DNA of 64,000 bases from Actinomycetes bacterium (GTDB lineage Bacteria; Actinomycetota; Acidimicrobiia; Acidimicrobiales; Acidimicrobiaceae). Below the pieces are notes generated by a model. The model did no database searches. It saw only the letters and a program-made list of their open reading frames with translations, and had not been told where the DNA came from. The stretch covers positions 1-64,000 of the forward strand of contig JAJZLS010000024.1 of NCBI GenBank assembly GCA_021803345.1. The letters are read 5' to 3'. Shown in pieces: positions 35,533 through 46,820 of the stretch (position 1 is its first letter; every line of letters begins with the position of its first letter). A program made the position numbers and the translations under genes.

Positions 35533-36528
35533 ATGAATTCTAATCCACAACCACCAGACAGAAACTTAGCCCTTGAACTAGTACGTGTGACTGAGGTCGC
35601 CGCGCTTTCAGCCGCAAGATGGATGGGCAGAGGAGACAAGAATGGCGCAGACAATGCTGCGGTAGAAGCAATGAGAATTGTACTTCACTCTGTCCCTATG
35701 GATGGGATTGTTGTGATTGGCGAAGGTGAAAAGGATGAGGCACCCATGCTCTACAACGGGGAGAGGATCGGGGATGGCTCTCAACCGGAAGTTGACATAG
35801 CGGTGGACCCAATCGATGGCACCACCCCTACCGCTATGGGCAGAGGAGGGGCGCTTTCTGTTATCGCGGTTGCAGAACGGGGAACTATGTTCGACCCGGG
35901 ACCCTGTTTCTATATGGAAAAAATTGCCGTTGGCCCTGAAGGAGTTGGATCAATCGATTTGAATCTTTCACCAACCGAGAATCTAAAATCATTAGCTAAA
36001 GTCAAAGGGGTCTCGGTAAGAGACCTGACTGCGGTAATACTCGATAGAGACCGTCACAAGGAGCTAATCGCTGAAGTCCGTGAAGCGGGCGCGAGAATTC
36101 GGCTAATTACTGACGGAGACGTAGCTGGAGCTATTTCAACGGCCTGGCCGGAATCAGGTTCAGACATACTTTTCGGAATTGGTGGCACCCCCGAAGGAAT
36201 CATCGCAGCTGCTGCTCTAAAATGCATGGGCGGCGAAATCCAGGGACGGCTCTGGCCCCGGAATGACCAAGAAAAGAAGGCTGCCATTGAGGCTGGATAT
36301 GATCTTGATAAAGTCCTTAAAACTGACGATTTAGTGAGCTCCAATAACTGCTTCTTCGCCGCAACAGGGGTCACCGACGGTGAATTGATGAGAGGTGTGA
36401 GGTTTAGCTCTACCGGCGCATTTACTCAGAGTCTGGTTATGAGATCTAAATCAGGAACAGTACGGCGCGTGGATGCCCATCACCGACTTGAAAAACTCCA
36501 AGAATTCAGTGTGGTACCCTTTTCTTGA
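35533..36528 (+). CDS. glpX: Class II fructose-1,6-bisphosphatase
   Basis: GlpX removes the 1-phosphate from fructose-1,6-bisphosphate, the key gluconeogenic step; it is the usual FBPase of actinobacteria. Visible are [17 protein letters not shown], the metal-site [17 protein letters not shown], and [21 protein letters not shown], followed by [18 protein letters not shown]. The 331-residue length is standard. The only SD-like sequence is too close to the ATG, which fits leaderless translation. The 3' end overlaps the convergent 2H-GNAT gene by 49 bp. Confidence 0.95.
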   Translation: MNSNPQPPDRNLALELVRVTEVAALSAARWMGRGDKNGADNAAVEAMRIVLHSVPMDGIVVIGEGEKDEAPMLYNGERIGDGSQPEVDIAVDPIDGTTPTAMGRGGALSVIAVAERGTMFDPGPCFYMEKIAVGPEGVGSIDLNLSPTENLKSLAKVKGVSVRDLTAVILDRDRHKELIAEVREAGARIRLITDGDVAGAISTAWPESGSDILFGIGGTPEGIIAAAALKCMGGEIQGRLWPRNDQEKKAAIEAGYDLDKVLKTDDLVSSNNCFFAATGVTDGELMRGVRFSSTGAFTQSLVMRSKSGTVRRVDAHHRLEKLQEFSVVPFS

Positions 36529-37466
36529 ACCAGGAACGGGGGCCAAATAAAAAGTTTCTCGGCTCCCAATCCGAGTAGAAAATTTTCGTTGGCGTGCTCC
36601 GTAATCGCATACACCATCTCGGCTCCAGTCAATTGCAAAGCATAAAGGAGCTCTCCAACAATAAGGCTTCCTAACCCTATTTTTTGAAACTCAGATTTGA
36701 CTACTACCGACCTGATCAGAGCAAATACTGAACTGTAACAACCACTTCCCGCTGCAACAAGGTTTCCCCTGTTGTACACAGAAATACTGATAAACCGCTG
36801 ACCATCGATTCGAAATCTCCTGTCCGGATAAGGCCAAAAACAACTCTGATGAATGTCCAGATCAGAAGCCAATGAATAGATTGCCAAATCACCACTCTGA
36901 TGTGAAAACACCTCAAGCTCTAGCCCGCCCCGGAACACCTTTCTGCATTTAGCAAAACGGAAGTCACTGTATATTTCCCAGTAAGCCTGTGACCCTGACA
37001 ACATCATTTCAAACGAACTAAAACTGAAAGTGAATAATTCTGAATCTAGCACTTGGGTTGCTGCGACAATCCTTGCGAAATCGACTCCATCACTCAAGGT
37101 CACATGGGGAACATAAGGACGGCTGCTTGGTTTGTAAAGTTCACTGCGTGCCAATCGAGTGACCAGATTTGCCATGGAATTACCATCGTTCTCTTCAACT
37201 GACAGGTATAAAACTGGAGAAACCGGGTGAAATGTTGCCGCAGGACCAATGGTTACTTGATAGGGATCTGTTTCAGAGGCAATAGCCCTCAGGCGATATA
37301 TTTCTCCTGCCATACTGGAAGGGTGAATGTTAGTTGGGGGCAGCAAAGTAATATGCGGGCAGATCCTGCCGACCCCAAATCCGCCTAGACCAATTCTAAG
37401 TCCTTCTAACATTGCTTTGGGTTCACCAGAAAAGGTGTGGACAATCCCAATACGATGGCGCTTCAT
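36480..37466 (-). CDS. 2H phosphoesterase (2'-5' RNA ligase-like) / GNAT acetyltransferase fusion
   Basis: A 328-residue two-domain protein. Residues 1-175 look like a 2H (LigT/CPDase) phosphoesterase, with the two diagnostic motifs HITL (38-41) and HVTL (121-124). Residues 180-328 look like a GNAT acetyltransferase with the acetyl-CoA loop in [18 protein letters not shown] (Q261-x2-G-x-G) and a following [14 protein letters not shown]. The first domain would act on RNA ends or cyclic phosphates, the second would acetylate an amine. It is located just downstream of atpC, with only 53 nt between them. No substrate can be assigned. Confidence 0.75.
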   Translation of the reverse strand: MKRHRIGIVHTFSGEPKAMLEGLRIGLGGFGVGRICPHITLLPPTNIHPSSMAGEIYRLRAIASETDPYQVTIGPAATFHPVSPVLYLSVEENDGNSMANLVTRLARSELYKPSSRPYVPHVTLSDGVDFARIVAATQVLDSELFTFSFSSFEMMLSGSQAYWEIYSDFRFAKCRKVFRGGLELEVFSHQSGDLAIYSLASDLDIHQSCFWPYPDRRFRIDGQRFISISVYNRGNLVAAGSGCYSSVFALIRSVVVKSEFQKIGLGSLIVGELLYALQLTGAEMVYAITEHANENFLLGLGAEKLFIWPPFLVQEKGTTLNSWSFSSR

Positions 37467-37519
37467 CCGAGCCCCCTTCGGACAACTTCACACAGAACAA
37501 ATGTCCAAACATTACTGTG

Positions 37520-37930
37520 TTACTTTATTGGGAGCCCTCTAGAATTCGCCAACTCTAAACGAACATGGGCCCGGCGAAGCGTTGCTTCTATTGTCGCATC
37601 GTGCGAATGCATCAAAGCCTCTTCCATCTCTGCAATACTGGCTTTAACCAAATCAACGTCAATTTCATCTGGAAGATCGGCTACATCAGCCAGCACTCTA
37701 ACCTTGGATTTAGCAACATGGACAAAACCGCCATGAACTGCTGCCCTCAAAGTTTCACCCTCGGATGTGACGGCCGTCAGCACGCATGGCTCTACACTCC
37801 CAATAAATGGAGCATGGCCAGCCATAAATGTGATATCACCGTCACCCGACCTAAGAGTAACCTGACTTGCCTGACATGAAATCAGTGTACGTTCCGGGGT
37901 CACCAGTGAAAATGCAAACGAATTTGCCAC
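37520..37930 (-). CDS. atpC: ATP synthase F1 subunit epsilon
   Basis: The rotor-stalk subunit of F1 that couples to the c-ring and can inhibit ATP hydrolysis. The N-terminal beta-sandwich shows FSLVTPERTLIS, GDGDITFMAGHAPFIG and GGFVHVAKSKVRVLAD. A two-helix C-terminal tail follows (about residues 90-136). The 136-residue length is normal. It is the last gene of the atp operon, 2 nt after atpD. Confidence 0.93.
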   Translation of the reverse strand: MANSFAFSLVTPERTLISCQASQVTLRSGDGDITFMAGHAPFIGSVEPCVLTAVTSEGETLRAAVHGGFVHVAKSKVRVLADVADLPDEIDVDLVKASIAEMEEALMHSHDATIEATLRRAHVRLELANSRGLPIK

Positions 37931-37932
37931 AA

Positions 37933-39372
<1,440 letters not shown>

Positions 39373-39389
39373 TTATTGCTCCTATAAAC

Positions 39390-39410
39390 CCCGTGGATCT
39401 GGGCCACGGG
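39390..39410 (-). other. Intercistronic stem-loop between atpG and atpD
   Basis: CCCGTGG (39390-39396) and CCACGGG (39404-39410) form a perfect 7-bp stem with a 7-nt loop, 6 nt before the atpD ribosome-binding site. It is not followed by a U tract, so mRNA processing, stability or translation control is more likely than termination. Confidence 0.55.
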
Positions 39411-39442
39411 AAACTCTTTTTTAGCCCCAATAAAACTCTTCA

Positions 39443-40384
39443 TTACCTACTGACCTTTCGGCCAGCATAGGTCAACAGATAAGACTGATCAATCTGATTT
39501 GACCCTACCTTCAACGCCTCGGCACCACCAACTATCTCAGTTATTTCGGTGGTTATCGAGTCCTGACGAGCTCGGTTCATAACCCTACTCAGGGTCTTGA
39601 TAAGCTCCTCGGCATTGTCAGAAGCAGCCTTCATTGCACGCTGTCTGGCTGCATGCTCGGCTGCGGACGCCTCTAAAAGCAGTGCAAATATTGTCTCTTC
39701 TACGAACATACGCAAGAGAGGATCAATTATCACCTCCGGCGAAGGCTCAATCTCGAAATCAAGTGCCTGAGTATCGTCAGAGGGTCCAAACTTCTCTGGA
39801 TCTAGCGGCAACAGCTGGGTAGTTTCGAGCTGTTGGTTACCAGCCGAATAGAACCTGTTAGAGATAATCACAAAACTTTCCACTTGTCCAGATTCATAAG
39901 CCTCCAAAATTGGAGCAGCAATACTTCTCGCCTGATCATATGTAGGTCGATCAGTAACATCAAAAAATGATGCTGCAGTGGGAACTTCACGATATTTGAA
40001 ATAAGAACTTGCTCTACGCCCTACCGTTATTAGCACTACGCCTTTACCCTCGGAACGATACCTGGCACTTAGCCTCTCAGCAGAACGCAAAACCGACGAA
40101 TTGTAAGCACCGCACAAAGTCCTGTCAGCCGTTATGGCAATAATTCCCTTGCTGGCTGCCTCAGGAGGTGCATCAAGAAAAACACTCTTGGGAAGACCGG
40201 CTGAAGCTGAAAGGTCGCGAACCACTCCGATAAGCTCCTCGTAGTAAGGTCTGGCCGCGGCAATTCTCCCCATTGCCTTCACAATGCGCGAAGCCGCAAT
40301 AAGCTCCATAGCCTTAGTGATCTTCTTAGTTGACTGAACGCTCTTTATGCGTCTCCGGAGAATCCTCTCCTGGCCTCCTGCCAC
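39443..40384 (-). CDS. atpG: ATP synthase F1 subunit gamma
   Basis: The central rotor shaft. The N-terminal helix RILRRRIKSVQSTKKITKAMELIAASR is the family signature; the globular Rossmann-like part has IIAITADRTLCGAYNS. The C-terminal helix ITTEITEIVGGAEAL inserts into the alpha3beta3 barrel. At 313 residues it is slightly longer than the E. coli protein, as common in actinobacteria. It follows atpA by 5 nt. Confidence 0.95.
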   Translation of the reverse strand: MAGGQERILRRRIKSVQSTKKITKAMELIAASRIVKAMGRIAAARPYYEELIGVVRDLSASAGLPKSVFLDAPPEAASKGIIAITADRTLCGAYNSSVLRSAERLSARYRSEGKGVVLITVGRRASSYFKYREVPTAASFFDVTDRPTYDQARSIAAPILEAYESGQVESFVIISNRFYSAGNQQLETTQLLPLDPEKFGPSDDTQALDFEIEPSPEVIIDPLLRMFVEETIFALLLEASAAEHAARQRAMKAASDNAEELIKTLSRVMNRARQDSITTEITEIVGGAEALKVGSNQIDQSYLLTYAGRKVSR

Positions 40385-40389
40385 TTTGG

Positions 40390-41919
40390 TTACGCTCCCT
40401 CTAACACCGATGCATCAAAACTCGACTTGAACTCCTCTATCGCTGCATCTATCTTCGAGGTTTCTGGCATTGTACCAGTAGATTTGATCGACTCCAAAAG
40501 GTCGCTGTGACGTGCTCTGAAAAACTCGATCATATTTGACATGAACTGAGGTAAGACTGCCACTCTTATGTCATCCACCTTACCGGATGTACCAGCATAA
40601 ATAGAGATCACCTGTTCTTCTACAGGCACTGGTGCATTCTGAGGCTGCTTAAGAATCGCGGTCAAACGGTAACCTCTATCCAGCTGGGACTGCGAGACCT
40701 TGTCGAGTTCAGAACCAAAAGTTGCAAATGCCTCAAGCTCTCTAAACTGGGCTAGATCCAACTTCATCGTACCGGATACGCCCTTCATAGCTTTGATTTG
40801 CGCTGCGCCACCGACCCGTGACACTGATATTCCCACGTCAATGGCGGGTCGTACGCCTGAATAAAACAGGTCGGAATCTAGATATACCTGGCCATCAGTA
40901 ATTGAAATCACATTGGTAGGGATATAAGCGGAGACGTCGCCTGCTTTGGTCTCAATAATAGGAAGTGCAGTCAGAGAACCTCCACCCTTGGCATCTGACA
41001 ACTTCGCAGCGCGCTCCAGCAGCCTTGAGTGTAGATAGAAAACATCGCCAGGGTAGGCCTCACGACCTGGTGGTCGCCTAAGCAAAAGCGCAAGTTGACG
41101 ATAGGCCTCTGCTTGCTTGGAAAGGTCATCGTATACAATCAGCGCATGTTCACCGGATTCCATCCAATGCTGTCCCATAGCACAGCCGGCATACGGAGCC
41201 AAGTATTTGAAAGGAGCTGGATCTGATGCTGGAGCAGACACCACAACCGTGTACTCCATCGCCCCGTGCTCCTCGAGCACCGCTACAGCTGACGCCACCG
41301 TGGAACCCTTTTGCCCGATTGCTACATAAATACACTTAACCCCTTCGCCCTTTTGATTGATTATGGTGTCAAGAGCAATTGAGGTTTTGCCAGTCTTACG
41401 GTCACCGATGATTAGTTCTCTCTGACCACGTCCAATTGGGGTCATGGAATCAATTGCTTTAATTCCTGTCTGCAACGGCTCACCCACTGGTTGGCGATCA
41501 ATAATCCCTGGAGCCTGGACCTCTAGCCGCCTGCTCACAGTGGACTCGATCGGCCCCTTCCCGTCAATTGGCTCACCAAGTGAGTTCACCACTCGGCCTA
41601 AAAGTCCGTCACCCACCGGAACCGAAAGAATCCTCCCGGTGGACCTTACCATTTGGCCCTCGTCAATTCCAGAAGTATCCCCGAGGATCACAGCGCCTAT
41701 GGACTCCTCGTCTAGGTTAAGGGCCAATCCATACTTACCAGACTCGAACTCTAGAAGCTCATTAACGGCAGCATTGGGAAGGCCTGAAACCCTGGCTATT
41801 CCATCACCAATCTCTAAAATACGGCCAACTTGCTCTGCCTCAAGGCCGGGCTTATAATCTTCGATAAAATTCTTTACCGCCGAAGCAATTTCATTAGCAT
41901 TGATGGTCAACTCAGCCAT
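40390..41919 (-). CDS. atpA: ATP synthase F1 subunit alpha
   Basis: The regulatory nucleotide-binding F1 subunit. Walker A reads [27 protein letters not shown] is the Walker B region, and [23 protein letters not shown] with [17 protein letters not shown] are the alpha signature segments. Full length at 509 residues. The start ATG overlaps the atpH stop by one base (TGATG), indicating coupled translation. Confidence 0.97.
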   Translation of the reverse strand: MAELTINANEIASAVKNFIEDYKPGLEAEQVGRILEIGDGIARVSGLPNAAVNELLEFESGKYGLALNLDEESIGAVILGDTSGIDEGQMVRSTGRILSVPVGDGLLGRVVNSLGEPIDGKGPIESTVSRRLEVQAPGIIDRQPVGEPLQTGIKAIDSMTPIGRGQRELIIGDRKTGKTSIALDTIINQKGEGVKCIYVAIGQKGSTVASAVAVLEEHGAMEYTVVVSAPASDPAPFKYLAPYAGCAMGQHWMESGEHALIVYDDLSKQAEAYRQLALLLRRPPGREAYPGDVFYLHSRLLERAAKLSDAKGGGSLTALPIIETKAGDVSAYIPTNVISITDGQVYLDSDLFYSGVRPAIDVGISVSRVGGAAQIKAMKGVSGTMKLDLAQFRELEAFATFGSELDKVSQSQLDRGYRLTAILKQPQNAPVPVEEQVISIYAGTSGKVDDIRVAVLPQFMSNMIEFFRARHSDLLESIKSTGTMPETSKIDAAIEEFKSSFDASVLEGA

Positions 41920-42815
41920 CAGATTCGCTCCCTTGACTTCACTGTGGCCGGTAGGCCAAGACGAACACGAAGCTGTTCAATCCTATTTCGAACACTTCCA
42001 TCAAAAACAGTATCACCCACAACGGCTACCGCTCCGCCAATCAACGACGGATCGATACTTATGCGGACCTCAACTTTAGAACCGATTGCCATTTCCAGCG
42101 CTGCCGCAATCTGCTCAACCTGTTGTTGCGTCAACTCCGTTGCTGAATGGACTTTAGCTATCTTCCTATCACGGATTCCAGCAGCTCGCAAAGCTATGCT
42201 ATCGAGCACTTCAACGATATCCCTTATCCGGTCAGTTGAACAACAAAATAATATTATCTCTAAACAAATTGGATGACATTTACCCGAGAGAAGCGAAGAT
42301 GCCAAGCCTGACCGCTGTTCGGATTGGGAACCCACTCCCGATAGCGTTCTTCGGATTCGGGGATTGGCTTCAACAATTCGGGCAAATCGGAAAATCTCCT
42401 CTTCAACCTGTTCTAGCTCCGGTGATCCTTCAAGAGACTCAAGCAAGGCCTCCGAAAATCCGTCAGCCCTTGATGAAGTTGCAAATCCCCCATCTAGTAC
42501 CATACCGTCGTCACCAGCCAAAATCTGAGCAAGCCCAGAGATAGTCTCAACCACAGATCTTGGATTTTCAGTACCGATAAAGGTCTCTAAAAGATGCAGG
42601 ACTAGTGTATCAACCTTATCACTGAGCAACTCTTTGGAAATTGCCTGCCGCTTACGGGCCGGTATCGACGGATCCGAAATAATCTCAGCAAGCATTTCTT
42701 GAGACGCCAGAATTCGGCTGAAGGCCCGAACCTCATCTGCTACCAGATCTCTCTTGCCTTCCTTTTCCGCCAAAGAAAGAATTCCTAACGCATAGCCGCG
42801 CAAAGACTCTCTCAC
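41919..42815 (-). CDS. atpH: ATP synthase F1 subunit delta, long form
   Basis: The peripheral-stalk subunit joining F1 to b. At 298 residues it is much longer than the about 180 of E. coli and resembles the long actinobacterial deltas. The C-terminal domain is the recognisable part, with [42 protein letters not shown] and [12 protein letters not shown]. It overlaps atpF by 4 nt (ATGA). It is not fused to b as in mycobacteria, because a separate atpF is present. Confidence 0.92.
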   Translation of the reverse strand: MRESLRGYALGILSLAEKEGKRDLVADEVRAFSRILASQEMLAEIISDPSIPARKRQAISKELLSDKVDTLVLHLLETFIGTENPRSVVETISGLAQILAGDDGMVLDGGFATSSRADGFSEALLESLEGSPELEQVEEEIFRFARIVEANPRIRRTLSGVGSQSEQRSGLASSLLSGKCHPICLEIILFCCSTDRIRDIVEVLDSIALRAAGIRDRKIAKVHSATELTQQQVEQIAAALEMAIGSKVEVRISIDPSLIGGAVAVVGDTVFDGSVRNRIEQLRVRLGLPATVKSRERI

Positions 42816-43341
42816 GCCTGTGACGCTCCAATCTCAGAGATAAAGGAGTCGATTAGAGCCTGTGAAGCCGCTCTATCTACCTCTGCGTCAATGATCTTCT
42901 CAGCAAGCTCCAAAGCCAGCGAACCAACCTCGGAACGAAGCTCAGCTAAAACCCTTTGGCGCTCGAATCTCAACAGCTCTTCGTTACGAGTCCTAACTTC
43001 GGCAGCTTCTTCCTCTGCCTTAGATAACAGCTCGACACGAAGTGCCTCAGCCGTCAAACGTGCTTCTTCGACAATGTGTGAGGCATCCCTCTTTGCCTGG
43101 GCAAGCTGCTCCCTGTATTCCTCCAAAGTCCGCTGAGCCTCAGTGCGGGCCAACTCCGCCGCATCTAAATCTCCACGAATTTTGGAAGCACGGTCAACCA
43201 TCATCTGTTTGACCGGTGGATAAGCGAACTTTCCTAGCACAAAAAGCAAGACCACAAACGATACCACCGACCAGATTATTTCACCGGTCGCAGGCAGTAT
43301 CGGATTTGTAGAGGTCGCTGCAGCAAATATGGTTGTAGTCA

Positions 43342-43342
<1 letters not shown>
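42812..43342 (-). CDS. atpF: ATP synthase Fo subunit b
   Basis: The peripheral-stalk dimer-forming subunit. One N-terminal transmembrane helix (about residues 18-40, IIWSVVSFVVLLFVLGKFAYPPV) is followed by a long, charged, right-handed coiled coil. The length of 176 residues is normal. It overlaps the atpE stop by one base (TAATG). Confidence 0.94.
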
Positions 43343-43662
<320 letters not shown>

Positions 43663-43709
43663 CTAACATCAACTACTTATTTAGGCGTGGGGAGACTTTC
43701 CCCGGTAGA

Positions 43710-43734
43710 ACTCTAATCTTTTTTTGATCAGAGT
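43710..43734 (-). other. Stem-loop in the atpB-atpE spacer
   Basis: In the mRNA, a 9-bp stem with one G-U pair (bases 43726-43734 with 43710-43718) closes a loop of seven A. It sits in the 217-nt atpB-atpE gap, the longest inside the atp operon, upstream of the atpE ribosome-binding site. Confidence 0.5.
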
Positions 43735-43837
43735 ACTAAATGACTGAAGGGATTTTACACCCTATCCGTCAAATTAATACCAGACATTGAAGAGTTCGCT
43801 GGTTTTCTCTCCAGAAACCTTCTCTGCTGGCAACAAT

Positions 43838-44608
43838 TTAGTGCTGAGCCTTCATTGCCTCCGCTATATAGAGTGCAGACAGTATGGTAAATATAAATGC
43901 CTGCAACGCGCTAACAAAAATCTCATACCCTGTCAATGCGGTCAACATCGCAAAGGGTAACGGGAGTATTGCTATTCCCACACTCTTTATAAACAGGGCT
44001 TCGCTTAGCACTGCAAACGTCAGAAGGAGCAAGTGCCCTGCCAGCATGTTGCCAAAAAGTCGAACCGCCAGGGCAAATGGACGAACAATGAAGTTAGAGA
44101 GGATCTCCAGTGGTATCAGCATTATAAGCAATGGTCCCGGCACCCCGGATGGCACCACCGAATTCTTGAAATAACGCCCCAAGCCCTGACTTTTAATTCC
44201 CACGACAATAAAAGTAACCCATACCATAAGCGCTAACGGTGCCGGCACGGACATTCTCGCAGTCGCCGGCATCTGAATAAATGGGATAACCTCAAAAATA
44301 TTGCAGAAAAAGATAAAGAAAAACAACCCAGTCAGATATGGCGCCCAGGGCATTCCCTCTGGACCCATGACGTCTAAGACAATTGCGTTGTTTATAAATT
44401 CGATAGCCGACTCCATCAGGTTTTGAACCCCGCTAGGTACCAGCCTTTTCTGTTTGCCAGCTATGAAAAAAAGTGCAAGTGTGATTACTGCGGCTGCAAT
44501 CGTAATAAGGCCCACCTTATTAAGAGCAGCAGGAGTCCCGCTGAACGCTATAGATTTCCAATTCAGCACATCTGAAATAGGAGGGAAATTAATGCCTGCC
44601 AATAACAC
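43838..44608 (-). CDS. atpB: ATP synthase Fo subunit a
   Basis: The stator channel subunit. About five to six membrane helices are present. The essential arginine is in RPFALAVRLFGNMLAGHLLL, and the last helix pair contains LTGYEIFVSALQAFIFTILSALYI. GTG at 44608 is chosen: it begins four bases after the upstream atpI-like stop with AGG seven bases before it, and gives a normal 256 residues. Longer in-frame starts would run far into the preceding gene. Confidence 0.94.
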   Translation of the reverse strand: MLLAGINFPPISDVLNWKSIAFSGTPAALNKVGLITIAAAVITLALFFIAGKQKRLVPSGVQNLMESAIEFINNAIVLDVMGPEGMPWAPYLTGLFFFIFFCNIFEVIPFIQMPATARMSVPAPLALMVWVTFIVVGIKSQGLGRYFKNSVVPSGVPGPLLIMLIPLEILSNFIVRPFALAVRLFGNMLAGHLLLLTFAVLSEALFIKSVGIAILPLPFAMLTALTGYEIFVSALQAFIFTILSALYIAEAMKAQH

Positions 44609-44612
44609 TGAG

Positions 44613-45089
44613 CTACCTGACCCCTTGACTCTTAGTGCGAATATCCAAAATTGCCATCCGGGTTGAAATAGTAGTTGCCTCGAAAACAACTAGACCCAAA
44701 TGGGTTACTATAAGGGTGAGACCCAAAGCCCACAAATTCATCCAACCTGCCTGAGCGACCGGTATTACCGCCGCCGTTAAAAGCACTAGATCGAATATAA
44801 AGCTCCCAACCGCCGCTCCCATCAGTGCTGGCAAAGAAATTTTGCCGCCTATTTCCATCACCTTTGCAGTTACCAAAAAATTGATGAGAACCAAGATGAT
44901 CGCGTACAGTGACGATTCAAGGCCATGAACTGACCAGATCAAATATGAAACAAGCAGAAGAAAGGGCGAAACCACTACGCCCCATTTGAACATGTGGGAG
45001 GCCATTCTTGTTTCGACTAAAGAACTAGGAGTACCGGCAGCATCGCCGATCCCCATTCTCGACCGGACCGCCAATGGATCCTTCTTCAT
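44613..45089 (-). CDS. ATP synthase subunit I-like membrane protein
   Basis: A 158-residue protein with four predicted transmembrane helices and a charged N-terminal 30 residues, placed directly before atpB. The position and topology match AtpI-type proteins (Pfam ATP_synt_I), which help assemble the c-ring in other bacteria. Sequence identity in this family is low, so the call relies mainly on context. The start overlaps the previous gene by 4 nt. Confidence 0.7.
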   Translation of the reverse strand: MKKDPLAVRSRMGIGDAAGTPSSLVETRMASHMFKWGVVVSPFLLLVSYLIWSVHGLESSLYAIILVLINFLVTAKVMEIGGKISLPALMGAAVGSFIFDLVLLTAAVIPVAQAGWMNLWALGLTLIVTHLGLVVFEATTISTRMAILDIRTKSQGVR

Positions 45090-45550
45090 TGCCCCTCTTC
45101 CTTATTCAGTTCTAATATTCTTTCTCCCACTGACGTTCCATCCAGACTGAGATCTAAATCGGAAGGAATCTCAAGGTTTGCCCCAAGCAGATCCCCTTCA
45201 CCCAAAGGTTTAATATGTGACCGACGTATGACTCTAGTCGAACTTTGACCACTTTGTAAAAACTCAGACGATATTCCAACGGCAAATGTGTGATACCACA
45301 GCTTTATGGCCATTCCGACCACTCCGAAAACAAGCAGTCCTAAAGTAAATATTGGAGCAGTATTCAATCTGTAGTCGATAAAAACTCCGATAAGTGCAAG
45401 AATTATCGGAGTGAAAACAACTTCGAAAGCCTTGATCACACCGTCCCCGTTACCTTGCGATTGGCTTCCCGGTTTGCTCCCTGCAAAAGATTGAGATGCA
45501 GGTTTAGTGCCCCTGATCAGAAATCTGAGCACACCTTCTATCCTGGCCAC
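45086..45550 (-). CDS. AtpZ/AtpI family membrane protein
   Basis: A 154-residue protein with two central helices, PIILALIGVFIDYRLNTAPIFTLGLLVFGVVGMAIK, in the pattern of AtpZ proteins (P-x-x-GxxxD...T.P..t..G...G..aG). AtpZ pairs with AtpI and is linked to magnesium or calcium supply and c-ring assembly. The N-terminal 40 and C-terminal 60 residues are hydrophilic and unusual in length. It lies between the wecA-like gene, which it overlaps by one base, and the AtpI-like gene. Confidence 0.72.
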   Translation of the reverse strand: MARIEGVLRFLIRGTKPASQSFAGSKPGSQSQGNGDGVIKAFEVVFTPIILALIGVFIDYRLNTAPIFTLGLLVFGVVGMAIKLWYHTFAVGISSEFLQSGQSSTRVIRRSHIKPLGEGDLLGANLEIPSDLDLSLDGTSVGERILELNKEEGQ

Positions 45551-46803
45551 TATCGAACCTTCTTTTTACTAAAGTGATGTCCATAGGAGTCAAGCGTCTC
45601 GTCCTTGGCGATATTGGACCCGTCAGAGGGTTCCTGGCTCCTATCGGGACGAATAATCAATTTAGCAAATCTCACCCATAGCGGCTCTCGTTCCCATGCT
45701 TTACGCGGCCTAGAAAGAGCTTTTTCTCGAATTGCAGGATGAAATATGGTATATAAAGAGACCCCCAATGCGGCCGCCACAAATGGCACCAATGCGTTAC
45801 CAGTCTTTGTGAAAGTTGGCGCAAGCACAAAACCGGAAAGAACAAAGGTCCAAGCCCACAATATAAGCACCGATCGTCTGTGCCCGTGACCCATTTGTAT
45901 CAATCGGTGATGCAGATGTTCCTTGTCGGGAGTAGAGACACTGGTCCGCTTGGCCGTTCGTCTGATAATTGCAAAGGTCATATCCAGCATCGGAACCCCA
46001 AGAATGAAAAAAGGGATGAAAAGCGGGGCAAAAAAGAAGAAAGTCTCACCTGATACATCGGTTGTCCTGCCACCGACTACTGAAGTTGATGCCGCCATAA
46101 GCAGACCTAAGAACAGGGCTCCAGTGTCACCCATAAATATCTTTGCAGGGTGAAAATTGTGAGGTAGAAAACCTAGACATACTCCGGCGGTTATTAGAGC
46201 AATAAGGGGGCCAATACTGGTGGATGAAAGAGCCCCGAGGTCGACTAGTCGATTTGAATATAAAAAAAACGATCCTGCAGCAATTGCCACGATTCCAGAT
46301 GCAAGTCCATCCAAACCATCGATCAGGTTAATAGCATTAGCCATCGCCACCACCCAAACGGCAGTCAGAAGTGGAGTTATCGAAGATGAAAGAACCACAA
46401 CCCCGGCGAAAGGCACCTTAAAATAAAACATTGTCACACCAAAAAAGGTCAGGACACTGGCTGCCAGAACCTGACCAGCTACCTTAGCCGGAGCCGACAC
46501 ATCTCGAAGATCGTCAATGAGGCCGACGAAAAACATCACGCTACCTGCGATCAACACCCCCAACAATTCTGAGCTGCCCCGAAACATCGGACGAAATTGT
46601 GGGAGAATATAGGCAACTCCAATTGCAGCCAAAAAACTGACGTACATGGCAATGCCGCCAGTAGTGGCGGTTGGCTGTTTATGAACCCGACGCTCATCAG
46701 GAACAACAATTGCATTAATTTTAAATGCCAAACGCCTAACCAGGAACGTGGTCCCATAACAGACCACAATCGCCACTGCCAGGACAATCAAATATCCGAG
46801 CAC
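45550..46803 (-). CDS. wecA: UDP-GlcNAc:undecaprenyl-phosphate GlcNAc-1-phosphate transferase (WecA/TagO-like)
   Basis: A polytopic phospho-sugar transferase of the MraY/WecA superfamily that starts lipid-linked glycan synthesis at the inner membrane. Motifs: DERRVHKQPTATTGGIAMY, GLIDDLRDV, NLIDGLDGLASG, IFMGDTGALFLG and the histidine loop HLHHRLIQMGHGHR. About 11 helices; 417 residues, with a hydrophilic C-terminal tail. It is next to the atp operon, as in mycobacteria, where the homologue starts arabinogalactan linker synthesis. Confidence 0.9.
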   Translation of the reverse strand: MLGYLIVLAVAIVVCYGTTFLVRRLAFKINAIVVPDERRVHKQPTATTGGIAMYVSFLAAIGVAYILPQFRPMFRGSSELLGVLIAGSVMFFVGLIDDLRDVSAPAKVAGQVLAASVLTFFGVTMFYFKVPFAGVVVLSSSITPLLTAVWVVAMANAINLIDGLDGLASGIVAIAAGSFFLYSNRLVDLGALSSTSIGPLIALITAGVCLGFLPHNFHPAKIFMGDTGALFLGLLMAASTSVVGGRTTDVSGETFFFFAPLFIPFFILGVPMLDMTFAIIRRTAKRTSVSTPDKEHLHHRLIQMGHGHRRSVLILWAWTFVLSGFVLAPTFTKTGNALVPFVAAALGVSLYTIFHPAIREKALSRPRKAWEREPLWVRFAKLIIRPDRSQEPSDGSNIAKDETLDSYGHHFSKKKVR

Positions 46804-46820
46804 TCAATAACCGCCAGATA

